Positions 35,720-48,809 of a DNA stretch of 64,000 bases are shown here, one piece after another. The notes beneath the pieces are model-generated. The model did no database searches, had not been told where the DNA came from, and worked only from the letters and a program-made list of their open reading frames with translations. The first letter of the stretch is position 1. Each line of letters starts with the position of its first letter. The stretch is taken from the NCBI RefSeq assembly GCF_037975245.1, contig NC_092576.1, positions 2,351,501 through 2,415,500 on the forward strand, written 5' to 3'. Position numbers and translations under genes: made by a program. The stretch comes from Apostichopus japonicus (lineage: Eukaryota > Echinodermata > Holothuroidea > Aspidochirotida > Stichopodidae).

Positions 35720-35931
35720 GACTGCCCCATTCAAACGACAGTGAAAGTTTTGTTTTAGTATGATTATTTAAAGTTGGTTCCTCTTCCAAATTTTCCATTT
35801 CATTATCCATGCTCACGTTCCTTTTAAGTGTATTAGGTAGGGATGTATTTCCCTTGCTTTTGTGTGGAGATGAGAAAAGAGTTGGCTCAATGTCCAATTT
35901 GTCAGGATCATCCTCTTTACATTCTGACAGA
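35720..35931 (-). pseudogene. possible upstream exon of the same relic
   Basis: An acceptor-like TTTTCTGTCAG (about 35932) and donor-like CACT|GTGAGT (about 35723) enclose an open, acidic, low-complexity frame with DIEPTLFSSPHKSK and MDNEMENLEEEPTL. Its phase does not match the exon at 35553, so another exon or a frameshift is needed. No domain is recognised. Confidence 0.3.
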
Positions 35932-35939
35932 AAACTGGT

Positions 35940-38900
35940 AATTTGTTAAAATTTGTTAGGTTTCCTTCACACATTTTGTTTCCCATTTAAGTGGAGCACA
36001 ATGACAAATGAGCACAACTAAATCTTCATTTACTCAGCTGCACACCACAATAATATGAGCCATGAATGTGAAACAGTATCCAAAGGCATGCATTGAAAGA
36101 GTAAGTCCTCAGAGCATGACCACTGCTCAACAGTTTTACTCCCTTTCTGTGGTTGACCCTGCTTTTGAAGACTGTATATATTCACTGTTGGTTGCTGCAG
36201 TATAGACTGCCTTACACTGTGATATGAACTGGCTAGGTGTCATATGATCCTTTATTGACACACTGTTTGACCACAACCAAAGGGACAAAGTTTTCAAGTT
36301 TTATTTCCACAATGGAGTTGCAATCAGGCAAGACAATATTGTTGTGATTGATTGCTTCTGAGGTTAGTACTTTATGCAGACTGTGTAGCCCTGTTAAGAA
36401 ATCTTGCACATCTGAGAGGTACTGTATGTGGATGTATGGAGGGAGAGGACTTCTCCAATGTCAGTATCAATGCTGCAATGTTGAAAAGTGAATTTTTAGT
36501 TGACAATATTTTGTCAAAATGGTACTGTTCTACCAAACAGTACAACTTGTAAAAAAGGACAAAACTCATTAACTTCAATAAAATAGCCTGACCTTCAATA
36601 ATTTTCCTAGCCATTGGGACACAGTCCCTAGTTCCCACAATCACACATAGTGAGAGCAACAAATGTGAGTAAAAATCTGCACACTGGACCATGCAGGGAC
36701 ATATATATGCCAAAACTGTTATTTGTTTTGTTATTTTTTCTTGGGGGGGGGGAGGGGGATGTTTGTAACTGGAAAAGCCTGAAATAAATTATAGCAATAT
36801 GCACCATGTACAGTATGCAATAATGAAGTATATAAGCATATTTGCTGCTATAAAGATTAAATTTGAAAATTAGCACTTACCTAAGTTCTTAAATCTGTTC
36901 TTGGACTTGTGCTTTTATACAAGATCCAGATCAGGTCCTCTGATTTTATCAGACGATCATCTCTCCACGGGGTAAACTGATGCATTGATCCAGTCGCATT
37001 TGCACTCGAGCCGTACTATGGATCTGATCCTTGCCCGGGCCGGTAAAAAATTCGGATTGGAAATGTGTCATTCGCAGCCGGAAATCGCGTACTAGTAGTA
37101 CATTTGGTCCAAAACTTTCGTTTTCAAGGTTCATAACCTAGAGTGACAATGCTACGTTAGATTCATAGGTCAGTTATGATTATAATATAGTATTGTATCG
37201 ACGATGGTCAGGAATTCAGGATGCATGCTTTTTACGAAAAACACCCGATTTCGAAGAAGAGTTGACGATAAAAATCGTGTCAGTATGGACGCTAGCAACA
37301 AGTGTAGAATTTAAAACGATAGGCTCAATATTCGGAGTTGCCCTGGGACAGGGAGTGTCAAAACACACGATGTTTTTGTGCGATTACACTTACAGTATCT
37401 ACTGTACTACCAGGGAGTTGTAATGGGTTGCGGCACAGCTGATCTGTCAATCACTAAAAACTAGTACGGGGTGGCCAAAGGTCATTTACGGTTGGCATAA
37501 TAATAATCAGGGTTACCAGCGACAAGTAACAATAAAACGTTAGATTTGCCAAAATAAAACCCCAGAAAACGCTAGATAATCAGTTTCACTCACTTGTTAT
37601 GTGTTGTTTTCAATAATTCGTTGACTGCTCGTTGCACTGATTCATATCATAGGCAGTCTAGTGATTATTTTAACAAGTTAAAACGGTTAATAACAATCAA
37701 AAAATAATACAAGAAAATTAACTGTGGATTTTACAAAAATGTCCTAATGAAAAATCCAAGTATGAAAAACCCATTAATAATAAAACAGTTCACGCGGTAT
37801 TATAGTGTAAGAGCCACGGAAGCCTATAAATATATTTTATTGGGTTGCCAAGTGGTAATTTGGTCTCAAAGTTTCAGAAAACAAAGTAATTATTTTGTGA
37901 ATTACCGATTTGGTGCGATTTTTTATAAAACGTATGCTGGAATCCTAGAAAGGTGAAAAAAATACGCTAGATCTATTGTGTGAAAAGGCTAACGCTGGTA
38001 ACTTTTATAATAGTACTGTAGTAGACTTGTTTAGTTGTACTGTGTAAAAATATGCACTATGCGGAGTTCTCATCAGTATTACTTGTCAAACACACATGCA
38101 TGCCTATAGTCTTATTTGTGTTAGGTTAGCCTTTCTGTAGAAGTATTCATTTGTGGTTTACATGGATACATTTGGAAAATTTCGCTTTCACTTGTTTGTA
38201 AACAGTAGCACAGTGGGATATGGGGGCAGGGGCATGGAGATCTGCCCCACATCGATGCTAACCCCAGCTCCCAACGACTTTGCTGATCCTATATAAACAA
38301 CGGTCGACCTGACCACCCCCCCCCCCCACCCAAAAAAAATAGCTGCATGCTTGTAAGATAAATTATGGTATATTTTTTCAGCCAGCTTGTGATCATAACA
38401 TTAAAATCACTTGCTATAAAGAATATCATTATATCCCCACCCCCCCCCCGCCTCACCCATACACAAACACATACACATTTCTGTTGCGACAAGTCCATTA
38501 CAATGATAGTCCTAGCCTACGGCGCTCAACCCTCCGATTTTCTACAGCCATAGCTATTTTCACTTAATTAATCGCACTAACATTGACGATACATTTAAAG
38601 CCTCCTAATGTGGCAAAATACATCAAACTTCCATTATAATTTTGGAAAACAGTTAAATGCTTGTGTCTAATTGATAGGGTTATTTCAATTTTGTTTGGAA
38701 TATAATTATACAAATTTACCAATTTACTCTGTGCATTGTGATCAACTCCTAGCTGAATCATGTTACAATATAAAGGAAAATACCTAGTCTCCAACAAAAG
38801 AGGGGAAAAAACACATTTTAGCAACAAGATGGAATAGAGGGCGTACTTTTTGCGACGTGGAAAACACACATATCTCTGGATCTAAAGGTGTTACAAAATC

Positions 38901-40515
38901 CTCCTTTACATATGTCATTGTCATTAACACAATTAAAAAGATGGGTAAAATTCAAGGTCATATGTATCAATTTGAGAAAAATATCATGTATACATTTTAC
39001 AACCAAAATTGTTTATTCGCCTACTCTAGGCATATACTCTCATTTAGGATTTGTTCACATTCAGCACTTCTTATTGATTAAAATTTTCGGAAATAAGATT
39101 GGAAACTGATATGCAGAAGTTATACACAAAATCTATCACATTTAGGGTTGAGGATCTCGCCACCACCTATAGTTAGTGATGTATTGAATTCGTATAGATT
39201 ATGCCCGCACGTCATTGGGGTTTAAATTTTGTAATTTTTGTGAAATAATATGTGATACGGAAAAACAGATGTACTTCGGGTTCTTCATCCATCATTACTG
39301 TCCAATTTCATGTAGTACATGGGGGGGGGGGGACATCACTTACTTATGGAGGCACAATGTGTATTGTTAAATGCCGTCCTGTGGGAGGGGTGATAGGGGA
39401 GAGTTCTCCCTTCCACTTTGTGAATTTTGGATCAATTTTAAGGGTCCTCAGATGCAATCTGGTGCTATATTTAGCAACTTGAAGTAATTTTCGGGCTTGC
39501 ATCTGTCCAATATTGATGTTTTTAATTTAGGCAAATAAAGTTTTGTCTGAGTATTTTTTTAACACTACAACCGCATCTGAAGGGGAAGGGCACCTGGGGG
39601 CACGATTTTTTTTCAGGCCCCAACCCTCCCCCCTTGGCGACGCCACTGATGGGTACGTCAATGGTACTTAATGGTAACGGGTTTCTTACTATCATAGGAG
39701 GCACCCCATACTATAGCCCATCTATCAACACGGGAAAAAGACATTACGATTAACATATATACATAGACAATATATGTACTGCACGCAGCCGCGTACACTA
39801 CACATATACATATTGCTTAACATGCATGTGTGACAGTAACTTTATTGTGCCCACGCTTAGGCATTGTGCCCACGCTTGAGAAAGTATGACTGAAATATAG
39901 TAGTCTTCACAGAAATTGTTTGAAAATTAAGCGATTCAGAAGGCATTAAAACCCAATACAAACGAGTAGACCCTTTAGGAACTGCACTATTTAAGAAGCC
40001 TATATATTACAAACTTTCTTGAATCCTCTTTCCGACCCCCCCCCCCCCCCGCGCCTCTTTATTTTTCAAAGGTGTTGCATACGGGGAAGTTTTGGTCTCC
40101 AGTTAGGTTCAAACCTTGTTATATGCAACTACAATAGGTTATTTCGAAGGCTAAAAGTTATGATGTATTGGCCCCATATATGCTCCATATTAAAATATGG
40201 TCACCTTTGGGTAAAATTCTTAAACCGTTTGATTACCATCTAGGAGGAATTTTACCTCACTGGGAAATTCAGTCATCTAGGTGCCTATGACATACCGATC
40301 TTGATAGACATTTACATATTGGTATACGTTGTCGTATGTATCCGTGTCGGTTTCTTGAAAAATATACGAACTCAGAAGTTCAATGGTAATGCAGGACACT
40401 GCGAGTTTCGCCCGTGTATTATTCGACGTGCCGTGGGTATACGTACACTCAGGTACGTCGCTAGAGGGGTGGGGTGTCTCACACCCCACCCCCAATCTTT
40501 GTAAAACTGATGATA
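35940..40515. other. intergenic, no intact gene seen
   Basis: Contains poly-C and poly-G runs (38312-38330, 39321-39332, 40037-40050). A fragment of the CAGTGGCG-type hAT family lies at about 39380-39656: AGATGCAATCTGGTGC near 39451 and terminus CGACGCCACTG ending near 39649. Its other end and target duplication are not found. The open frame at 36949-37134 is unrecognised. Confidence 0.4.
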
Positions 40516-40527
40516 GTTGGAAAATTT

Positions 40528-40585
40528 GAGTGCGACAGTCGGAATTTCCGACTGTCTCACTCTAATTTTTCCGACTGTCGCACTC
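40528..40585. repeat. compact hairpin made of one 17-bp motif used three times
   Basis: GAGTGCGACAGTCGGAA (40528-40544) is followed by its inverse with one mismatch (40546-40562), and then by the exact inverse TTCCGACTGTCGCACTC (40569-40585). The first arm can pair with either of the two others. Confidence 0.85.
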
Positions 40586-40939
40586 TAATTTCATATATTC
40601 TTGTAATTTGTGAGTGACCTACAATTTTCGGTCAAAATTGACCTTTAATCAGTCATATTTACCACGTTTTCCTTGTCAAATTTAGAAACTGTATCTCGCG
40701 ATCTTTTTACTCCACCATACAAAACTTCGTGTGATTTTGAATACTGTAAAAAAAAAATGCCTGATAAAACTACTGTACAACGTATACGATAAAAACGCTC
40801 AATGCTTATCTACGGAAGCTTTAAAGGGCCATCAACATGAGAAAAACTTTGCCCCATAGGGTGAAATTTTTCAGTAAATTGTTTAGATAACAAGATAAAA
40901 TCTTATAAAAAAATATAAAAAAATTTGGATTGCTTAGTT

Positions 40940-41270
40940 GCTTTAACTGAGCAATTGAACAATTTTCTACAAAATGTTTAATTGACAACTTATCATATCT
41001 CGTGAATTGGACATTTTGCTGCAAAATGTTCAGTTGTTCACTTCATTCCATTTGAGCAATTGAAAAAGTTTCTGCAAAATGTTTAATTGACAACATATCT
41101 TATCTCGTCAATTGGACATTGTTTGGCAAAATAATTGTTCACTTCATTCCAATGGAGCAATTGAAAAATTTCTGCAAAATGTTTAATTGATAACTTTTCG
41201 TATCAGTCGTCAACTCAACATTTTCCTGCAAAATGTTTAAGTATTCATTTCATTCCCAATGCTCAGTTGG
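40940..41270. repeat. degenerate tandem repeat, about 100-bp unit
   Basis: Three and a half copies containing GAGCAATTGAAAAATTTCTG, CAAAATGTTTAATTGACAAC and TTGTTCACTTCATTCCA. Copy starts are near 40948, 41052 and 41152. Confidence 0.75.
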
Positions 41271-41289
41271 AATGAAGTGAACAATTTAA

Positions 41290-42560
41290 AAAAAAATCAT
41301 GTGAGTGATAAATAGCCCCCCCCCCCCCCAAGAAAATAATATTAAGCGCGCTAGGAAAAAGCACTGTATTTTGGGGTAATTCACTATGTCGTCGAATATA
41401 ATTTGTTGAAAAAAAGGTTTTCCCCTTTGTTACATTAACATAGCTTTTGTAGTTAGTAGTCTATGTAGCCTATCAAGCAGATAACTCAACTCAGTTGCTT
41501 ACCCGCTTAACCAGAGTTGCTTACCCGCTTAACCAGAGTGAATAATAAGTTTGTGAAGTGAGGGCCAGTGCTACAAATGTACCGCAAAAAAATCGGAACA
41601 AAATTGCAGTCGCGAAAGATGGGATGTCTGACTAACACTGACCGTATCGTTCACGAGTAGTGCGGGTGGGGGGGGGGGGGGGTACAAGGCAGCAGTCAGA
41701 ATTTTCTGGCTCCAAAACCCATCAAGTTGGAATTTCAGCCACTGCATTCCCCCCTCCCCCCAACTTCAGGCTCAGCTACGTCCCTGCTTACACTCACTTT
41801 AAAATTGCAAGGGACAACCTAAATACTATACAACCCTGTTGAATACTAAAAATATCCTAGTGGGAATGTGTGATAGTGAGTAATGATGTAAAATTTGTTG
41901 TACACATAGGTTAACGTTTCATTTATCTGTTCTTCAGGAATCACACAATAACAGAAATTCAATGATATTTAATGGTAACGAGTCTAAGACTATAGTCAAC
42001 TATCCCCATTCCCTCTCTTGTGTTATGTTATTTACATTTTCTATTGTGTACTTTGCAAAGGGGGCAATTATGTAGGTGAACAGGCTCCCGGTTCCGCTTA
42101 CGTTTTAGTAATCACAAATAGTATATTTCGTGATAATTTGATCAGATTCCCCGTTTCTCTCAAAAACTAAAAATGTATTTTAATTGCCTCGAACTTCAAA
42201 TTCACTACTGAACGTAAACGTAAAGAAATCGATTGGATCTTTCGTATTAAGTCACCGGCCTCGACAAAGACTTGGGACCCCTTAAGTGCCTTAACAACTA
42301 TCAGTTCTACAAACATGTTATCCGTTCTTTGCTCATTCATCCGCTTCCTGTATAGTCATGGTTTATTTGGTTTTAATTCCATCAATGCAACTTACACTTA
42401 TCTAGCGTCATACTTTCATTGTGTTAGTATATTTTGTACTTTTCATTCGACTGCCAAGTATTGCTAACGAAGGCCCTCAAGAGGACCGAAATTCTAATAT
42501 ATTTTCTAAAACTTTACTCCTTATTTGTCAATTATGAGTCATATCTTATTTCTCTGGTTT
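41290..42560. other. intergenic with element fragments
   Basis: Poly-C and poly-G runs lie at 41320 and 41670. The terminus-like string CAGCTACGTCCCTG at about 41776-41789 resembles a hAT end but its partner is not found. A CTAACGAAGGCCCTCAAGAG string followed by GACCGAAAT near 42461-42492 resembles the tail of Penelope-like or LINE elements and leads towards the microsatellite. No gene. Confidence 0.35.
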
Positions 42561-42562
42561 TC

Positions 42563-42885
<323 letters not shown>

Positions 42886-43017
42886 TGCAGCCTTATTTTC
42901 AATGAAATGCATCATATATTATTAATGCAGCTTATTTGTTATTCCCACCCATCCATACCTATACACGTACATGCATTGCATACATACATACACTCACGCA
43001 TGCACACATGCATACAC

Positions 43018-43112
43018 CATGGAGGGAAAACTGTTTTTACCTCCATGGAGGTTAAACTGTTTTTTACCTCCATTTTACCTGGTTTTTTTTTACCTGTTTT
43101 TGACCTCCATGC
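43018..43112. repeat. ACCTCCATGGAGGT hairpin cluster
   Basis: Repeated TTTTTACCTCCATGGAGG and TTTTTTACCTCCAT strings make nested hairpins with T-rich spacers. Related to the hairpin near 31988-32011. Confidence 0.6.
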
Positions 43113-43119
43113 ATACACA

Positions 43120-43975
43120 TACCGGTAGGTGTATAAATGATCCTATTCGCCAAACACACTGTTTTCTTTATTTACAACTATAGTTCTAATTAAAGGCTAA
43201 GGCCATGGCATGTCGTCAACTTGAAAAAACGTTAACCTTCATTTCCTGTGTGAGAGAACGCAACGTGATAGGAATGATTGCGTAATATCATCTTTCATCG
43301 GCCCTCTCGATGTTGACCGCAAACGTGGAGATGTTCAACCAGACTTTGTTGTCTTTTTTCTACCACAAACATCCGCACTATTATTTGATATCGTAAATTT
43401 TCACTGTCGTAGTTGCATACACATACGTATACGTTTGTTAGACCAGGGAGTTGTTTAGACCACCAACGTATTTGTACCCTGACAAGGTTAGACTGCTCAT
43501 GTACGGATGCACCAAACGCAAAATCGTAGAGCCGAAGTTGCGAAAAAGTTCGAAACGCCTAAATAATAATTTTATAAAATGACGAGACCAAGAAATTGGT
43601 GTGTGGCAGAGGAAGACTCAAGATTTTTCATTTTTCGGACTTGTCCGAAGTCTACTTTTGGAACCAAAGAGCCCTTGTCAACAATTACATGAAGATTCGA
43701 AATATACCGCCGATCCCAAACAGCACTAAGGTGAGGAAAACTTTTGGACTTATTTCTGTATAATGAAATATATTTTGTGTTAAGAATAACCAAGTGGATT
43801 TTTTGGTTCTTGCATGTATATGGGTATGCTGTTAAAATAAATTAAAAGTGCATAGCCAATCGCCCCAAATCATAGCACGCTAAAATTGCTAGGCGTTTTC
43901 AAAAAGTACTTTCCTGGAAGCATTCACTCTCCATTTTTTCTCAAATATTCTAAATGAACACCCAAAGCCATTCTT
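43120..43975. other. intergenic, no gene seen
   Basis: No gene or clear repeat. Confidence 0.4.
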
Positions 43976-43984
43976 ACCAAGGAA

Positions 43985-44265
43985 GTGATACTTCCCATGT
44001 TCGTACACTACTTGCAAGTACAACTTTCTCAGACAAATTATTCCATAACCCTCTGAGAATAAAAAGGAGTTTTGACAAATATATGGTACTTATAACTTCT
44101 GGAGTTTAAGACATTGATCTCTGGTAATTCTGCTTGGCAAACCTGAAAACAAGGTCAGTGAAGGATAAAATGTCTAAACCATACCATTCTTGAAAACCCG
44201 AATCAAGTCACCGCGTAATTAACCGACCTATAACCTCCATTGTGGTGGGTTAACTGTCAGAATGC
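43985..44265 (-). mobile_element. second diverged LINE 3' fragment
   Basis: Matches the fragment at 13.8-14.4 kb over its C-terminal part. Shared strings include CACTACTTGCAAGTACAACT then TTCTCAG, and TCTGGAGTTTAAGACA-type sequence. It covers the tail of ORF2 only and is more decayed. Confidence 0.65.
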
Positions 44266-44269
44266 ACAT

Positions 44270-45745
44270 TATCAGTGTTTTTTATCTTCATGCAGAACTG
44301 ACATCAACAGTGAATACTATTGTTCTCTGACTCGAGTCAAAGGACGCTTGAACCGCAGTGTGCTGATGTAACTGCCAAGCGTAACTTATTTGTGATTGCA
44401 GGTGTCCAACCGCAGTGTAGACAAGCATTTAACGTTATACATTGAATTCGAACTTCTTCATGATCTGTCGTCATATTTTGTGTATTACTATTTTTAAGTT
44501 GTTCATGCAAACACATAATGGACACCCTATACATTGCTCTAGACTGACTTTCAAGAAAAAACCGTCGGTGTCATGTAGTGTGGCTTGTCTACAACCCAAA
44601 CTGATTAGAAAAGATATTTCAATCAATTCTGACTTGATTGTGAGTGAAAAAATGCTACTTGAAGCAAGTGCAATAACAAGCAACGCTGACAGCCATTTAA
44701 CAAGTCAACGAGTGACACTCCTGACGGTTTCTACTACTACAATCTGTTTCTGTGATATTTTCCGACGAACAAGAAAACGGCGACCACAGTCGCGTAGTAA
44801 CATACAAGTGCTACCTCCTTAAGCTTATATTATGTACGTACGTGAATTTGACATAAAACTTGAGGGTCAAAGGTGAAAAAGTGAAGTACACTACATGATG
44901 CGAGTTAGTATTAAACGTTAGGCCTACTTCAAGTTGATTCAATGACTAGGATATACCGGCATTTTAAATTTATTATTCCTCTCGACAATTTACGGTACAA
45001 TTAAAGGCAGGAGCCCAGGTAGTTATTGACCAAGCGATTTTGCCAATTTTTTGACAAGTTCGGTTCGTTGTAAAACGCCTCAAATAGAACTTAGAAGAAA
45101 AGGGGCCTCTACGGGCTCGAACTTAGGCCCTAGGTAGCGTGCACACTATTTCTAGACTGAAGTCTGTGTAGGCTAGGTCACAACATCAAAGGTGAGTCCT
45201 AATTTGGTGCAGCTATTTGATTAATTCGATTGATGCTTCACGCTCCTTAACCTTCAGCTTTCATTTTAAAAAAAACGTGTGTCTTTGTTGTTTGCACCTA
45301 AAAATCTGTTAAAATTTCGTAGAAAATAACATTGTCGCGTCCAACTCCAACTTAGCAAGAGCTAGGCCCTAAGCCTATTTAATCAGTGAAGCCAGGATAG
45401 TGTTAACATATCAAAATTGTTAAAACGTGAAGTGCTCCTAAATCCTAATTTCGTTCCTGTTGTCGGCTACTCCAAAATCCTAAAATTTTATGGCAACTAT
45501 ATAATTAGTTTTGAATCAATATAATATAGTAACAAGGAATATTATTGCTTCAGAGACTGACATGCACCAGTGCAGTAAAATGCTTACAGTCTTCAATTTC
45601 ATGGGGGTGAAAGCCTCATGTGTACCCCTTCTCCCCTCTGGGTCAGACATTGGGCCAAGATTGGGGTTGATATATTGGAGTCCAAGGAGTCAAAGGACAC
45701 TAGCATATTATCATATTCAGGTTTACTAACTGCTCTTTTCCACTT
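44270..45745. other. intergenic, no supported gene
   Basis: A 126-codon plus-strand open frame (44442-44822) has no recognisable domain and no splice or family support, so I leave it out. Confidence 0.35.
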
Positions 45746-45753
45746 TAAAACAG

Positions 45754-45895
45754 ACCTTCAACATCAAGAAGTAAAGAGAAAAGAAAGGCTCAGCACAAGT
45801 TACCTGTGCTTCAAAAAAGAGGAAGAGTAATAAGGATCAGCCAGTTGTCAGCCCTTTAGAATTCATCAAGAAGGAAGTCAATGCAGCATTCTTAG
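45754..45895 (+). pseudogene. exon relic A of a decayed multi-exon gene
   Basis: An acceptor-like TTTAAAACAG and a donor TTAG|GTGAGA (45895/45896) flank a frame ending SPLEFIKKEVNAAFL plus one base. Upstream in the exon the frame has a TAA, so it is damaged. Its phase joins exactly to exon B at 46682, giving ...AAFLGVANIDIENLEVGWKL. I do not recognise the N-terminal part. The downstream exon near 48810 suggests a family with a ParB-like segment. Confidence 0.4.
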
Positions 45896-46681
45896 GTGAG
45901 AACCCTTAGAAGCTGTCAGGTACGGTAGCAGTACAATATACTGCCTCAGGAATTGGAATTGTGGTTTTAGAACAGGGGGCCCTACTAGCCAGATTGAGCA
46001 TGCCAGACAATCTAATCTGGCCCACCATAAAACAAAGGGAAGAAAAAACCCAAACTTTTTGGTTCACCAATTTACTGAACAAAAAAAAAATTGAAGAGAA
46101 TTTGAATAAGCGTTAATTTTCAACACGAAAAAACATTGATCAAAGTTTGTCATAGATGCTAAAACAATCATCTTCCATTTTCAGCAATCTATTTTTGGCC
46201 TTTTGTTAGTCAAAATTTCTTCCTGTGGCTACCATGGTGGGCCCGCATACTGTATGAGTAATATTCAGCAGCCCACAACTAAACGGACAGTAGGCAGCTG
46301 TTAAATTCATTTTACACCAGTTTCTGTGCAGTGTCCTTCATACTGAGCCATCTGTATGCCTCCTACTGCATGCCCATTAAGAACTGCCTCAACTGTTAAC
46401 TTTTCACCAGAAATTTACAACATCAATAGAAGTATCAGTTTTTATTTGAGTGTTATCGGGGAGGGGTCAGAACCCCATTAATAATATGTTCATTAATTGA
46501 ACATTGCTTCTCAACATACTTTAACAATCATTATAGTCACTGTGTACATTTGGTTTGAATAGTATTTTTAGCTTTACAAAGTTTACGGAAAACCTTTTGC
46601 ATACCTACAGTGTGGCATTTCCCTGTCAGTTGATGTTAGCTTTGCAGAAATTTACTTACCATCGTTTTTACTTCTCCACAG

Positions 46682-46856
46682 GTGTTGCAAATATTGACAT
46701 AGAAAATCTAGAAGTTGGTTGGAAGTTGAGAGAAGTGAATGTGTAATTTCTCACCAAATTAAAAGAGGCTATGTTAGATTTTAACAACCACAATATCAAC
46801 CACTGACTGTTATAGCAACAACTTTGGAAAACTTGGAGAATTTTTCAGAACCCACG
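46682..46856 (+). pseudogene. exon relic B of the same gene
   Basis: Acceptor CTTCTCCACAG and donor CACG|GTGAGT (46856/46857) flank GVANIDIENLEVGWKLREVN, a TAA, then FLTKLKEAMLDFNN in the same frame. After a frameshift it continues LTVIATTLENLENFSEPT. One nonsense codon and one indel in otherwise coherent sequence indicate a recent relic. Confidence 0.45.
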
Positions 46857-46974
46857 GTGAGTAATCAGCACTTGATTATAAAGTGATTTTTATAATGGAG
46901 TACTTCATAATTGTTTATCAAAAACCATGCAGCAGTGACTGCTTGTGTGTGCATATGTGAGAGAGAGATGCCTT

Positions 46975-48570
46975 AGCTCAAATTTTGAAAACTTTGATAA
47001 TTCAACAAATGCAATATGCATGAAGTTCATACTTGGTAGAAAGCTACCCCTTAGCAAATTCTCAGCTGCAATTTTTATTTAATTGCCAGTGGTCAACCGT
47101 TAAAAACCCTATAAATGACCTTACTGAAGTAAAGGTTAAGTGAAATTAGTATGCTTATCCCTCAACCGAGTGCTTACCACTTGCTGTTACTTAGTAAGTC
47201 AAAAATTGTTTGAGGTCCACACCACCTAAAAATCTGAAACTTTGTTAACAGGTTATCTCACCATGTGCAGCTTACATAAAGTTCACACTTTGAACAATTA
47301 GAAGAATGTATTCGGTATCTACCACCTTAGTAAATTCTTCACTGTTATTGCTTTGGGAGGGGCCAAAGGTCATATGAGATAACCAATGGTCTAAACCTGA
47401 AAACTTTGTGAATGAGCTAACTCAAAGAATAAAGCTACATAGAATGTCAAATTTGTTCCTCTGATTGAATACTTGCCATCTATAATGTTAACTTTTTTTG
47501 AGGTCAAATGTCATTTGAGGTCAATTTTAGTTAAATTCTGAAGACATATCTCACTAAGTACAGCTTGCATGAAGTTAATGCTCAGTATGAAGACACTCTT
47601 AGTAAATACTCAGCTGATAGTGTGTTGGGAGAAGTCAAGGTCATTTGAGGTCACTAGCAGGGTTTTCGTTAGTAGCCGGGACCCGGGGCAAATGACTCGC
47701 TTACTGCACGTACAGGACCCGGCTACTTTGCGACGCTCAGTAAAAAAAAAAAAATTAAAATTAAAAAAAAAATTAGACGAAAAAAATCGAGAGAAATAAA
47801 TACTATATAAATACTAAATTCTATCACAGACCTAGTTGGGTACATTTTGGCAGTAAAATCCTACTCACTTTGTAGGTACCGTAGACCTATTATCATTTTG
47901 TTATGATGGCACTTCATTTAATGCAGCAAGTGCGTCACACCCTTGCTAAGTTCGGTTCAGTGGCATAGCTACCTCCCTAGGCTCCATGACCCGAGTGTTA
48001 ATAAAAAAATTCAGGAGAAAAAAAGAAAAATAGGACAGAAGAAAGGGGTGATTGGGAGGGGGCAATATCATTGACCAAACAACTGTATATTGCACCATTT
48101 TGCATCTAGAGACTTTTTAAATTGCAATTTTCCGGCAAAGGGGAGGGGGAGGGTTAGACCCCTCCCCCATGTCCGCGAACAGACAGTCCCGCCTACTTTT
48201 CAACTTGACCCACCTACTTCATTTCTCAACAAAAACCCTGACTAGTGGTCAACAACTGACAACTTTTCTAGCTGAAGAAGTGAAGTTTTGGTAAATTTCA
48301 AATTTGATAGGAATTAAGCATTTGTCTTCTATTTTTTTGGCTGTTTGGGTCAAGGTCACCCGAGGTCAGTTAATTTCAGTCTGAAAAACTTCTTAAACAT
48401 GGTACCTCACCATGAACATGGCAATATTAGCCCTAGACAAGAAGAACAACATGAACAGATCTTTTACTTGACATGTGGATTCCTACACACATCATAATAT
48501 TAAAAACCTTTGAAAACATGATAACTCAGGGTTGTCCACACCATATCTTTGAGTACACATTTAGTTCTCC
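46975..48570. repeat. degenerate tandem repeat rich in AGGTCATTTGAGGTCA
   Basis: Roughly 100-140-bp units recur with GGTCAAATGTCATTTGAGGT, an AACTTTGTGAA-type string, CTCACTAAGTACAGCTT and AGTAAATTCTCAGCTG-like sequences. The array is interrupted by the element at 47658-48240. It probably lies in an intron of the gene relic on either side. Confidence 0.65.
47658..48240. mobile_element. small DNA transposon with CAGGGTTTT ends
   Basis: It begins CAGGGTTTTCGTTAG and ends CAACAAAAACCCTG. The inverted ends match over about 13 bp with one difference. ACTAG flanks it on both sides (47653-47657 and 48241-48245), suggesting a 5-bp target duplication. Both flanks belong to the same degenerate repeat, consistent with insertion. 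Inside, CAGTGGCATAGCTACCTCC at 47958 starts a truncated copy of the CAGTGGCG hAT family. No transposase is encoded. Confidence 0.65.
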
Positions 48571-48809
48571 TTTGCTAATAGTTGCAAGAGATTTTTTTTT
48601 CATTTCACTGTGGATCCCATGTACTCAGTAGAACTCTCCCCTCCAATGCCCTACAATAACAATAGGCAAAGGAATCACTAAGCCCTGTGGCTTTCTGTTT
48701 GCATGTCAATTACACCTGATCTTTGAGGACAAAAGTCTGACATTACGCTACTTTGACTTAAGTTACTGATATATTCATTTTCACATTTTGTAACAAATTT
48801 TTCTTTCAG

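Noticed and set aside
39380-39656. Complete CAGTGGCG-type hAT element
   Set aside because: Only the right terminus and internal motifs are visible; no left end or 8-bp duplication could be found, so it is called a fragment.
44442-44822. 126-codon plus-strand open frame
   Set aside because: No domain, no splice signals and no family resemblance; such a length is expected by chance in a window this size.
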